In this document: positions 34,961-43,889 of the stretch, one piece after another
Layout of the letters: each line of letters begins with the position of its first letter
Position numbering within the stretch: the first letter of the stretch is position 1
Assembly: GCA_964557575.1 (NCBI GenBank)
Contig: CAZLBC010000010.1
Span: 31,825-95,824 of the forward strand
From: CAZLBC01 sp964557575
GTDB taxonomy: Bacteria > Planctomycetota > Phycisphaerae > SM23-33
Reading direction: 5' to 3'
Length of the DNA stretch: 64,000 nt
The notes under the pieces: generated by a model
Seen by the model: only the letters and a program-made list of their open reading frames with translations
Database searches by the model: none
Told to the model about the DNA's origin: nothing
Position numbers and translations under genes: made by a program

Positions 34961-35293
34961 TCATTTATCGATCGACAGGGAAACAATCGCTCTGCGCCCG
35001 CGGTCCCGTGCCATGCCCCAGAGGGTTTTCGTGTCATGAACCAGGAGGCCGCCCACAAAGGGCCTGATCGATGGCGCAGAACCCTTGGCCAACCAGCCGT
35101 ACGAGACCGGCATGAGGCCAAAGTCATCACTGCCGTAAATATAATGAGAACGATAGGCCTCGTTGTCATCCCGCAGCGTCCCGGTCGAGTAAAAGTGGTT
35201 GCCCCACTCTTTCTGCGGCTTGAGGCTGTCGTCAAATCGCATGTGGCTCTCGTGACCCGGGTGGTCGTTCGTCAGTTCGTTCTTCCCCGACAT
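34961..35293 (-). CDS. Hypothetical 110-aa protein
   Basis: I do not recognise this protein. A strong ribosome site GAGGAG lies 7 bases before ATG 35293, which supports translation. It is polar, with HYIYGSDDFGLMPVSYGWL and no signal peptide or membrane segment. It may be a fragment of a larger family. The 248 bases between it and the XylR-type gene hold no other gene. Confidence 0.45.
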   Translation of the reverse strand: MSGKNELTNDHPGHESHMRFDDSLKPQKEWGNHFYSTGTLRDDNEAYRSHYIYGSDDFGLMPVSYGWLAKGSAPSIRPFVGGLLVHDTKTLWGMARDRGRRAIVSLSIDK

Positions 35294-35452
35294 TTCATGC
35301 TCCTCGATTCATGGTGTATTTTCAGGTCAGCCGGAATTGTATAGATCGGTCCGAATTACTGTCAAAACCTCCTTGGGTGACGACATAGATGCTATAATTT
35401 AAACCCCGGCTTTGGTATGATACCGCGGGATAGAAATTGAAGGAGGTGTATT

Positions 35453-36442
35453 ATGAACAGATATTCCATGTTCAGGATTACCATTTTGATAGCAATTGGG
35501 CTTTGCCGGGCCGCTGCGGGACAACCGGCACTTCAGGACGCAGGAACGAGCAGTTCATTTTCAGTCAGAATTCCAACCGCCAAACCAACCGAGGCGAATT
35601 GTCCGCCGCGATTATGGGAGCTTATCAAGGGCGGCGGGTACGCTCAGGTTGTTCGGTTCAACGTCACACCGAAAGCGACTTTTACCATGACGGTGTCTTA
35701 CGCCAGCACTACAAATCGCTTTCTGGGCGTAAGCATTCTGGGGTATAACCCCTTCAGCCAGGATACCAAGTTCTATGGAGCTAATGCCAGCTCCGGGATC
35801 ACCCACAATGACAATAACGATATTCCTACCAAGACCGGGCGAGATGGCCACCGGTATAATTTCAGTATTGACGCCAGCAGCGAAGGAAAATACGCGTATC
35901 TGCTGCTCAGGTCCGACAAGCCCGGAGAAACGATCCAGGTCAAAATGCAATCTCCCGCCTTGCCGGAACAAGCCGTCAAAAATGATAACAAGAATCCCTT
36001 TAACGGAACCGGCGGGTACTGGGGCACAATCCTGGGTAATGTAAAAACCGGTATCGTCAGAGATGAAAAGCCCACATCCGGCGGGACAACCCCCGGCGGG
36101 ACAACCCCCGGCGGGACAACCCCCGGTGGTACAACGCCGGGCGGGACAACATCGGGCGGAACAACTCACGGTGGAACGCAAACAGGCGGGACAATATTAC
36201 GGGTGGACAATCGCAAGGCAAAATCAGGCGAAACCGTGACAATTCCCGTATTTTTGCAGAACGCGGCCGAAGTGGCCAATCTGAACTTTACAGTTCAATA
36301 CAACACATCGGTCGCATCCGGGACAAGCGTCGCAAAAGGGAATCTTCTTTCACAAGCGATTTTTCAGGCAAATGCCGATCAGCCGGGCATTATCCACATT
36401 GGATTTATCGGTCTGCCGCAAAACAGTATATGCCCGAGATAG
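35453..36442 (+). CDS. Secreted protein with TPGGT repeats and truncated cohesin-like domain
   Basis: A 329-residue exported protein. Signal MFRITILIAIGLCRAAAG after ATG 35453, preceded by a near-perfect AAGGAGGTG ribosome site and a TATAAT box at 35392. Residues 25-195 form a beta-rich domain; a linker of repeated GGTTP units spans about 205-240; the final 80 residues (VDNRKAKSGETVTIPVFLQN, ANLNFTVQYN) resemble the first half of a cohesin domain, which normally has about 140 residues. The frame stops early at SICPR. A short open stretch in another frame (36430-36519, MPEIEEEWKKAQKELC) follows, so the 3' end may be rearranged. Lower GC than neighbours suggests transfer. Confidence 0.6.
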   Translation: MNRYSMFRITILIAIGLCRAAAGQPALQDAGTSSSFSVRIPTAKPTEANCPPRLWELIKGGGYAQVVRFNVTPKATFTMTVSYASTTNRFLGVSILGYNPFSQDTKFYGANASSGITHNDNNDIPTKTGRDGHRYNFSIDASSEGKYAYLLLRSDKPGETIQVKMQSPALPEQAVKNDNKNPFNGTGGYWGTILGNVKTGIVRDEKPTSGGTTPGGTTPGGTTPGGTTPGGTTSGGTTHGGTQTGGTILRVDNRKAKSGETVTIPVFLQNAAEVANLNFTVQYNTSVASGTSVAKGNLLSQAIFQANADQPGIIHIGFIGLPQNSICPR

Positions 36443-36505
36443 AAGAAGAGTGGAAAAAAGCTCAAAAGGAGCTGTGTCATAAAAAAAGCCAAATCGGAGT
36501 ACGAC

Positions 36506-38929
36506 ATGCTTATGGATAATCTGGACAAGACCTATCACCTGTCATTCATGAAAAGGCGAAGGAACCGGCGATTACCTGTCAGTACAGCCCCGGGCAGGGT
36601 TGCGCGGCTGCGTCTGCCGGCGGCCGTGCTGCTTATCGCGCTGGCCGGGGCACCCGCCGCCGAACCCGGCGGTTCCGGCAGCGACGACGGAGCGCCGAAC
36701 ATCGCCCGCGTCTTCTTCGCGCAGCACCACGTCCAGACCCCCGACAGCCCCTGCTTCAAGCTGGTCGGCAACCTCGAGACGCTTGTGAAGGTGCACGTGG
36801 CGGGCACCCCGGGAAGCCCGGCACCCGACGTCAGGGTGCGGCTGGCGCGCGGCGCATCGACGCACGAACTGTCCCTGAAGGGGCCGGCCCGACTGCCGCG
36901 GCCCACAACCGGCGATCCCGCTCTCATTGAACACAATTACAACGACTGCTTCACGGCCTTTATTCCCCGGGAGTGGATCAGGACCGGCGTGACGGCGACG
37001 GTCGTGCTGGCGGAGCGGCGCCCCGCCGGCAACGGCGCGATCCTGGACAGCAGGATCTACAAGCCGCTGAAGGTCGGCGCCCCCACCCGGCTGATCATGA
37101 CGATGTTCGACTTCCATTTCTTCGGGAAAGACCGCGGGGCGGACTACCCGCGGGGGTGGTTCCGGGAACTGGGGTCGAAGCTGCCGGTTGCCGAGCTGGA
37201 ATTGCGCAGGGTGCGCAACATCATCCTCTCTCCGCTCGTCATGCCGCCCCGCGCCGGCGGGCCGGCGATCCTCTGCCGGAGCCGGAACGAATACCAGGCG
37301 AAGTCGGGACACCGCTTCGACGGCGAGCAGAGCATCGCGGGCCGGTGGAACGGGGCCCTCAAGTCCGCCGGCGGCGCGGGCTGGGGCGGCACGCGGCGGC
37401 TCTACTACTCGAACATCTACGGCGTCCACTCCGGCGGGACGGGTGGCGGCCTGTCCGGCCGCGGCAACGGAAAAAGCGTGGGCATCCTGCTGCACGAGCT
37501 GGGACACGCCTTCGGGCTGCCGCACTGGGCCGGGAAGAAAGACTACCCCTACGTCGGCACGATGCACGGCATCCCGTCGGACTCGGAAACGACGCCCCAC
37601 GTCGGCCCCGTCTGGGGCTTCGATCTCCCGCGGCGCATGTTCCTGCCCCCGGTGCACAACGGCAGGTACAAGCGGGATCCCATGCAGGGAGGGGGCGCAA
37701 ATCGCTCCGGGGGGCCCCACCTCATGCGGTTCTTCTCCGACTACTCGGTCAGCCGCATACAATCGTGCCTGGAGCGGTTTATCGTCGTCTGGGACGAGCG
37801 GGCCCGCTGCTACAAGGACTGGAACCAGGACACGGGCATGTATTCGGACGTGGCGCGCGTGCCGGGCAGACACTCCTGCCCGGTCGAGCACGACATCCCG
37901 GTCATAAGCCTGCTCGGCTCGGCGAGCCTGGTGACGCCCGAGGCCAACATCGTCTACCCGCCGATCGGCCCCTGCACAGCCGGCCTGACCGAGCGGTTCG
38001 AGGCGTCGTCGCGCAAAGACCGCGCGGCGGCCCTGGCGCGAAAGTACCCGCCGGGGTGCAACCTCTGCCTCCGCGTCAGGCAGGGACAGGCGACCAGGAC
38101 CTACCTGCTGAAGGCCGCGCTGCCCGAGGACGGCGACCCGAACGACGGCAAGACCTTCGCCGTATTCGCGATGAACCTCCCCGCGCGTGACGGCCGGGTC
38201 TTCGAAGTGGACCTGCTCCACACGCCCGCGGTCATGCGGCGCGGTCTCGTGCGGGACAGCAACGTACTCTACCGCCGGCAGGCGGCGACGTCCCCCGGGC
38301 CGGAGACGCAGACGGTCGCCGCCCGGTACGCGGAAGGAACGGTGACCGTCCTCGACCCGCCGCGGATAGACGGCGGCGACACCGCGGCAACACCGGCGAC
38401 GGCAGCCAGGCCGCCGGAGAACGGCGCGGCGCCCGGCGCGGAACCGGCGAGGCCCGCCGGGCACACCCGCGCGGCGATGGGCGATTCGTTTCTCGATCCG
38501 ATCCCGGAGAAAACGGCACGGGACACCGCCACCGCGGCGAAGCCCGAACCGACGGTCAAACCGAAACCGAAACGAAAGCCGGAAGAGCGGCCCGAGCCAT
38601 CGCCCCCGAAGACGGCGGCCGACCTGAAAAACGACGTGGGCGACCTCCTGATGGTCCGGGACAAGACCGTCCCGCGGTACCGGATATTCGCCCCGGCCGC
38701 GGCGGCCGCGAAACAGCTCGAAAAGGTCGCCGGGATCGCGATCAGGGCCGACTGGCAGGCCCTCAAACAGGCGGGGGCCGACCTTGAGGAGAAGGTCTTC
38801 CTGCAGGGCGACGGCGAGAAACTCACGGACATCCTCGACGCCTTCCTCGCCCAGATCGCCGGCGAAGAGGACGCGCTCGCCTGGCGCGCCGCCGGCGGGG
38901 CCATACACCTCCTGCCCGCCGGCGATTGA
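36506..38929 (+). CDS. Secreted M66-like zinc metallopeptidase with STN-like C-terminal domain
   Basis: An 807-residue exported protein. The catalytic site HELGHAFGLPH (HEXXHXXGXXH, about residue 330) and the surrounding NIYGVHSGGTGGGLSGRGNG fit the M66/StcE type, members of which cleave mucin-type glycoproteins. Earlier residues are a beta-rich region; after about 600 a Pro/Lys-rich linker leads to a C-terminal 100-residue domain (PKTAADLKNDVGDLLMVRDK, ILDAFLAQIAGEEDALAWR) resembling the STN/secretin-type module. The signal is RLPAAVLLIALAGAPAAE after a long basic n-region. GGAG before ATG 36506 favours it over ATG 36548. Confidence 0.7.
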   Translation: MLMDNLDKTYHLSFMKRRRNRRLPVSTAPGRVARLRLPAAVLLIALAGAPAAEPGGSGSDDGAPNIARVFFAQHHVQTPDSPCFKLVGNLETLVKVHVAGTPGSPAPDVRVRLARGASTHELSLKGPARLPRPTTGDPALIEHNYNDCFTAFIPREWIRTGVTATVVLAERRPAGNGAILDSRIYKPLKVGAPTRLIMTMFDFHFFGKDRGADYPRGWFRELGSKLPVAELELRRVRNIILSPLVMPPRAGGPAILCRSRNEYQAKSGHRFDGEQSIAGRWNGALKSAGGAGWGGTRRLYYSNIYGVHSGGTGGGLSGRGNGKSVGILLHELGHAFGLPHWAGKKDYPYVGTMHGIPSDSETTPHVGPVWGFDLPRRMFLPPVHNGRYKRDPMQGGGANRSGGPHLMRFFSDYSVSRIQSCLERFIVVWDERARCYKDWNQDTGMYSDVARVPGRHSCPVEHDIPVISLLGSASLVTPEANIVYPPIGPCTAGLTERFEASSRKDRAAALARKYPPGCNLCLRVRQGQATRTYLLKAALPEDGDPNDGKTFAVFAMNLPARDGRVFEVDLLHTPAVMRRGLVRDSNVLYRRQAATSPGPETQTVAARYAEGTVTVLDPPRIDGGDTAATPATAARPPENGAAPGAEPARPAGHTRAAMGDSFLDPIPEKTARDTATAAKPEPTVKPKPKRKPEERPEPSPPKTAADLKNDVGDLLMVRDKTVPRYRIFAPAAAAAKQLEKVAGIAIRADWQALKQAGADLEEKVFLQGDGEKLTDILDAFLAQIAGEEDALAWRAAGGAIHLLPAGD

Positions 38930-39016
38930 GGGGGGATCCGCTGCCGCCGACCGGTACAGGTGAATAATGGCTTGATACCATTGTTACGCGAGATACAGAG
39001 TACCCCTGCCGGTCAT

Positions 39017-39893
39017 TTATTGTTTCGCCGCCGGGGGCCTGGCAGCATACGGCGAATAGTCCGCGCCCGGCAGGCGCGCATAGCCGAAGAGCAGTGTTCC
39101 CTCGTCGGTTTTACCGATCAATTTTGCCGCACAGTTGTCATCGGTAAGACCGTTGCCCGCGGCATCGAATGTCACGATAAGATTCCTGCCGGATCGTTCG
39201 GACGTGATCGGCCTGCAGCCATGGCCGTAGTCGACTTGTTCCGGGGCACCGAACCGCAGACTGTCCACAGCGACATCCGTATGAGGATTGAAGCCTTCTT
39301 CGGCATCTATCTGCAAACGGATCGTTTTGGTACCGGCCGTGATCCCGTCGCTGTTGAGGATCTTCAGCCGCCGTCCCACAACCAGCGGCAGGACAATGTT
39401 CTTCGAACTGTGATTATCTTTGCTTTTGTCCTGCTTCTTCGGTACGTCGATGACCGCCAGGTACAGATGCGTCGCGCGGCCGTATCGGTCCTGCAGAATC
39501 TTGGGCCGTTCATACTTGTACCAGCCGACCGTTGTCCCGTCCTCGTAACGATCAAAATCAATGGTGTATGCCTCGCCGGGATCCATTTTCCAGTGAACCC
39601 CGTCCCTGGAACGCAGGTGATACGCGGTACGGCCGTACCAGTCATTGACAATCGCATGATACTGGATCTCTGTCCGCCAGACCATGGGGTCTTCATACCT
39701 GCCGGGAATCTTCCCGGGTTGAACCGGCCGGCCGCTTACCATCACAAATTCGTCTGAACCGTTTTCCCTGAGCCAGACACGCATGATGCGGTCAAGCATC
39801 AGCAGGCTGCCGTCTTCGCGCCGGGGTTGACAGCAACGCGAATCGTATCGAAACCGTATATCCGCCTGGTCGACCGTAATCGGTGCATCTCAT
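39017..39893 (-). pseudogene. Glycosyl-hydrolase-like (GH43/GH32-type) fragment with displaced leader
   Basis: The main frame (39017-39799, 260 aa from ATG 39799) reads like the C-terminal half of a planctomycete five-bladed propeller hydrolase: EDPMVWRTEIQYHAIVND, YGRTAYHLRSRDGVHWK, VGWYKYERPKILQDRYGRAT. No N-terminal half is present. Immediately upstream lies ATG 39893 with a GAGGAG ribosome site and a signal-like start MRCTDYGRPGGYTVSIRFAL in another frame that stops after about 33 codons. Deletion plus frameshift joined the leader to the interior of the gene. Leader sequence recurs at 46739-46814. Confidence 0.6.
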
Positions 39894-39904
39894 TCTTTTC
39901 TCCT
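39831..39904 (-). repeat. Leader/signal-peptide repeat F, copy 1
   Basis: Minus-strand sequence GAGGAGAAAAGA-ATGAGATGCACCG and the following 50 bases match 46739-46814 with a few changes. It carries ribosome site, start codon and hydrophobic start of a protein. Confidence 0.7.
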
Positions 39905-40527
39905 CACTTCTTCTCCGCCGCCCGCAGCCGTTTCGCAACCGCCGCGTGACCGTTGTTCACGGCAAAGTTGCCGGCGGTGTCCCCGTCGGCGTCCCGCATC
40001 GTCGGGTCCGCGCCGTTCTTCAGCAGAATGGTTACCACGTCGCCCTGTCCCTCCGCCCCGGCGAACATAAGCGCCGTCCAGTGCTCGTGTGAATCGCATA
40101 CGTTTACCGGCGAACCCGCTTTGATCAGCAGTTCGACCGTCCCGGGAAAGTCGCCCGTCGACGCGTACATCAGCGCCGTCCGGTCGACTTCATCTCGCGC
40201 ATCGACCCGTGCGCCCGCATCGATCAGCGTCTCGACCACCCCGGTATGCCCGTTGTACGCCGCGAGCATAAGCGCGGTCCTGCGGTCGGGCCCGGAAACA
40301 TCCGGCCGCATGCCCTGATCGAGCGCCCGCCTGACCGTTTTGAGATCGCCCCCGGAGGCCGCCTCCAGGAACTGCGCGGGAGCGATTTTCCGAGCCGGCT
40401 GCGCTTTCCTCGAGGGGGGCTTTTTCCCCGGATCGGATTGCGAAGGTTGTTCGGGCTCACGGCACGCGGAGAACAGAATACCCGTCAACAGCGACAGGGC
40501 CGCCGACATCGTTTTGCTTTTCATCAT
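39904..40527 (-). CDS. Ankyrin-repeat lipoprotein
   Basis: A 207-residue lipoprotein: MMKSKTMSAALSLLTGILF, lipobox FSAC, then Pro/Lys-rich spacer and four to five ankyrin repeats (DRRTALMLAAYNGHTGVVET, DRTALMYASTGDFPGTVELL, HWTALMFAGAEGQGDVVTIL, DGDTAGNFAVNNGHAAVAKR). It probably mediates protein contacts at the envelope. ATG 40527 follows GGAAAGAAG. The stop overlaps the ribosome site of the broken hydrolase downstream. I chose the start by signal peptide and ribosome site, not the open frame from 40596. Confidence 0.85.
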   Translation of the reverse strand: MMKSKTMSAALSLLTGILFSACREPEQPSQSDPGKKPPSRKAQPARKIAPAQFLEAASGGDLKTVRRALDQGMRPDVSGPDRRTALMLAAYNGHTGVVETLIDAGARVDARDEVDRTALMYASTGDFPGTVELLIKAGSPVNVCDSHEHWTALMFAGAEGQGDVVTILLKNGADPTMRDADGDTAGNFAVNNGHAAVAKRLRAAEKK

Positions 40528-40648
40528 TGGTCTTCTTTCCTTTTCCCGGCCGCAACGGCCGCTGTCCCGCGGCCGGTATGTCCCGGACCCTCGCATAGCT
40601 CACGCCTGCATACCATCGTTCAGAGAGATGCCATTGCTGTTCCTGCCG

Positions 40649-43600
40649 TCACTCGCCGCCGAAACGAAGCACGCGGCCGTCGATCGTCGTGATGAATACC
40701 GCGTTTTCGGTCACGGCGATCCCGTCGTGTACCGGCCCGCCCTCGAACGTCAGTTCGCTGAGCGTCTTCCCGTCCGCGGCCGACACGGCGAGAAGGATCC
40801 CGCCGCGATTGCCTTCGTAGGCCGCCCACGGCTGGTCGGGATCGAGGATATCGGGAGTCCCGACGCACAGAAGCGTCTTCCCCGCCACGGCCAGGGCCCG
40901 CACTCTCAGTGATACCGGGCGCGTCCACTTATCCTTCTGCGGCGGCCGAAAACTGCCTTTTCTCTTCTTTTTCCCGTTTTTCTTTTCGGCCGTGTCCCCC
41001 GGGTTTCGAACGGCCGCCGCCAGCGTGTAGCCGGCCCTGCCGGCTTTCACGAAGCCGCCGTGACCGCGGTTGCTGTACGTCCTGACGGCATACGCGGTCC
41101 GGTCGTCATAGACCAGGGTCTCGCCGTGGAGCGTGCCGTCGAGTATCCAGCAGGTGCGGTTGAACCAGGAATCGTCGAGCATGCCGGCGGTCGCCCCGAG
41201 GCGTTTGCCCCAGCCCGACGCGGCGGCGCCCGTTCCGAACACGCGCTGATGCCGCATGAACACCCCGCCGCCGTCGCCGACCAGGACATCCGCCACAGTG
41301 CCGTAATCCGTGGTGACGTTGCGGCCCGTGTCGACCTTTTCGCTCTGCGCGGCGGCCAGCCGCTTCTTCTCCAGGACTCCGCCCGTGGCCGGGTCCAGGC
41401 ACCAGGCGATCATGCCGCCGTCGAGGAACGAGGACCGGCCCGCGACGGCGTACAGCCGGTTGTCCTGCACCAGCACGCCGCCGTGCACCGGCCAGGCCGA
41501 TTCGAGGCCGCCGAACGCGCCTACCAGGCGCGCTTCGGGCGCGGCGAGGAACCGCCAGGCGAGTTCCCCGTTGTCGGCGAGCAGGCAGTAGATCCACCCG
41601 TTCATGCAGCCGAACAGCACGCACCCCCCGTGCAGGGTCGGCGGGACAGCGACGGGGCCCTCCGCATCGTAGCGCCAGGTCACCGTGCCGGTCTTTGCAT
41701 CGAGGGCGTGGACGCTATGGGTGTCATGCCCGCCGACAATGACCCTGCCGCCCGCCGCGACGGGGGCGCTGAGGCGGCCTCCCGGTGTTGCCGTCCATTT
41801 CAGCGACAGTGTGCCCGGCACGGTTGCCACGGTACCGCCGCTTCGCCCCGCGTCGTGCCGGTATGTCGGCCAGCAGGCGGGCGAGACCGCGCGTTTCAGA
41901 TCGGCGATTTCGGCATACGCGGGCCCCTTTACCAGGCGGGCGGTGTCCGACGGGGGGGCGGATGTCCCCGGCCCCGCCGCCGCGGGCGCAAGGGCGATCA
42001 GGCCGTTGAGCTTGCCGCTGATGTAGCAGTCGCACGGGTGAGGAGTGGCGTACACCAGGCCGTTGCAGGGCACTCCCCCGTGCCGGCACGCGCCGCGCAC
42101 CCAGTGGTTCAGGTCCGTTGTCCGTGCCTGCCAGTCGATGAATTCGAATCCCCGGTAGCTGGTCATCAGGTAGCGGCTTGTGGCCTTGTTTCGATAGCAG
42201 CGATGGTGATGGCCGTTGCTGAAAGCCGTTTCCGTCGACAGCCGTTTTTTTTCCTCTCCCGTAATCAGGTCCCGGCCGCGCATGACCATGTCCGCGGAGT
42301 CGTGCAGCCAGACCAGGCCCCCGGTGACGAACACGTCCGGTACGCAGAAATGTCCCCAGTTGCCGCAGGGCTTTGTCCACAGCGTCTTTCCCGTTTCGGG
42401 CGCGTAGGCGCGCGTGCGCGCCTTAATGACCCGCCACCCGATGCGTTTCTGGACCGGCTCAAGCTGGCAGAGGAGAATGGCCTCGTCAGTCGCCACCAGC
42501 GTGCACATGTCGGACATCAGGTGGTAGTAGCGGCTGGTGTACCGCCGGCTCTTCGGGCGCGGGGCCTCCCACCGCTTTTTGCCGGTCTTCAGATCCAGGG
42601 CGAATACCCGGTCCCCGTCCAGGAAATAGACCCCGTCGTTCCGGGCCGCAAGCAGCAGGTGCGTGATGCGTTCGAGGCCGGCGGTCTTGGTGCTGTTGCC
42701 CACGAAAGACCCCGTCTTCCACAGTTGTTTGCCGGTAGCGGCATCGAGCACGGCGACCGATTTCTCTATCGGCGGATCTTTTTTGAGAATGTCCGGGTCG
42801 TCTTTGGGTTGTTTCGAGTTTTTCGGCAGGTTCGCCGCGCGCTGGGCCTCGTGGTTGATCGAGAGAATCAGCAGGCCGTCCTGATACAGGATCTCGTCGG
42901 TGAAATCCGTACCCTCGTATGTCTTCAGGAGCTTTCCGGTCGCGGCGTCCAGTGCGGTCAGCGGCGCGTTGAAGCCGAGCGTGACGTAGACCCGGTCATC
43001 GGCCGCCACCAGCCGCCTGGCCACCTGGTTGGGCTGGTTGAAGCGTCCCTCCCATCGCCACGACCACGCCCGCCATCCCCAGTCGTCGATCGGCAGGCGC
43101 CACAGTTCGACGCCGCTGAAGGCGTTCCGGGCCACGAGCATCCACTTGTCGGGCGCATCGCCCGTCATGGCCGCCGGTGCCTCGTCGACGATGTAAAACA
43201 GGCGGCCCGTTGCCGACACCATCGCGCTGACACTCGGCATCAGGTTGTGGTGGCGGGACCAGCGCGGCGCGGCGATCCACTGCATGCGGCGCGGGGGACC
43301 GACGCGCCGGTCGTCTGCCACGGCATTGCCGTCGGGCCCGTGCAGCCAGTGGGTCCACTCATCGATCTCCTCCGGAACGGGTTTTCGATAAATCTCGTTC
43401 TTCCCGCACATCAGTACGCCCCGGGGAACGAGTACTCTTTGGATTTCCGCTCTCAGTTCATCCGAAGGCGGTGATGTCGTCATCACCGTGTCGACGAGGT
43501 TTTCCGCGTACGGAAGCTTCGTTCCGGCGAACCTGCTGACGAATATGCGGCCGCAGAGGTTTTTTGACTTGAGGTATTTTCGCGCTTCGGCGACGGCTTC

Positions 43601-43792
43601 AGCATTCGTGTCCAGGCCGTGGACGATGCAGGAGTCGCTGCCGCGTCCGGAAACCAGCGAAGCGGGATCCCCGCAGCCGATACGGACGACAACACCGCCC
43701 TCCAGAGGCATTGTCTCCGCGAACACCGGCGCCGCGTTCAGCAGCAGCACCGCCGCCAGCATCGTAACGGTGTCTATCGTTCTGATGTCCAT
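40649..43792 (-). CDS. Methyltransferase-like/PQQ-repeat fusion protein
   Basis: A 1047-residue exported protein. Signal TVTMLAAVLLLNAAPVFAE; residues 30-130 resemble a degenerate Rossmann methyltransferase (VVRIGCGDPASLVSG, VHGLDTNAEAVAEARKYL, GTKLPYAENLVDTV). The rest is many PQQ-type beta-propeller blades (LYAVAGRSSFLDGGMIAWCL, VHALDAKTGTVTWRYDAEGP, LTALDAATGKLLKTYEGTDF) as in BamB and quinoprotein alcohol dehydrogenases. No active-site Cys pair or acidic catalytic residue could be identified. The fusion is a recurring Planctomycetes architecture with no known function. ATG 43792 has AAAGG at fair distance. Confidence 0.8.
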   Translation of the reverse strand: MDIRTIDTVTMLAAVLLLNAAPVFAETMPLEGGVVVRIGCGDPASLVSGRGSDSCIVHGLDTNAEAVAEARKYLKSKNLCGRIFVSRFAGTKLPYAENLVDTVMTTSPPSDELRAEIQRVLVPRGVLMCGKNEIYRKPVPEEIDEWTHWLHGPDGNAVADDRRVGPPRRMQWIAAPRWSRHHNLMPSVSAMVSATGRLFYIVDEAPAAMTGDAPDKWMLVARNAFSGVELWRLPIDDWGWRAWSWRWEGRFNQPNQVARRLVAADDRVYVTLGFNAPLTALDAATGKLLKTYEGTDFTDEILYQDGLLILSINHEAQRAANLPKNSKQPKDDPDILKKDPPIEKSVAVLDAATGKQLWKTGSFVGNSTKTAGLERITHLLLAARNDGVYFLDGDRVFALDLKTGKKRWEAPRPKSRRYTSRYYHLMSDMCTLVATDEAILLCQLEPVQKRIGWRVIKARTRAYAPETGKTLWTKPCGNWGHFCVPDVFVTGGLVWLHDSADMVMRGRDLITGEEKKRLSTETAFSNGHHHRCYRNKATSRYLMTSYRGFEFIDWQARTTDLNHWVRGACRHGGVPCNGLVYATPHPCDCYISGKLNGLIALAPAAAGPGTSAPPSDTARLVKGPAYAEIADLKRAVSPACWPTYRHDAGRSGGTVATVPGTLSLKWTATPGGRLSAPVAAGGRVIVGGHDTHSVHALDAKTGTVTWRYDAEGPVAVPPTLHGGCVLFGCMNGWIYCLLADNGELAWRFLAAPEARLVGAFGGLESAWPVHGGVLVQDNRLYAVAGRSSFLDGGMIAWCLDPATGGVLEKKRLAAAQSEKVDTGRNVTTDYGTVADVLVGDGGGVFMRHQRVFGTGAAASGWGKRLGATAGMLDDSWFNRTCWILDGTLHGETLVYDDRTAYAVRTYSNRGHGGFVKAGRAGYTLAAAVRNPGDTAEKKNGKKKRKGSFRPPQKDKWTRPVSLRVRALAVAGKTLLCVGTPDILDPDQPWAAYEGNRGGILLAVSAADGKTLSELTFEGGPVHDGIAVTENAVFITTIDGRVLRFGGE

Positions 43793-43889
43793 TGTTCCGT
43801 AACCTTTCGAAAGCCGTCGAATCGTTTCGCCGTGCCCGGGCACATCCGTCTCGCCGACGGAGCCGTCCACTTCAGAAAACGCACCGCCG

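Noticed and set aside
34795..35235. Minus-strand ORF of 146 aa upstream of the XylR-type gene
   Set aside because: It overlaps the better supported 110-aa frame (34961-35293), lacks motifs and a ribosome site.
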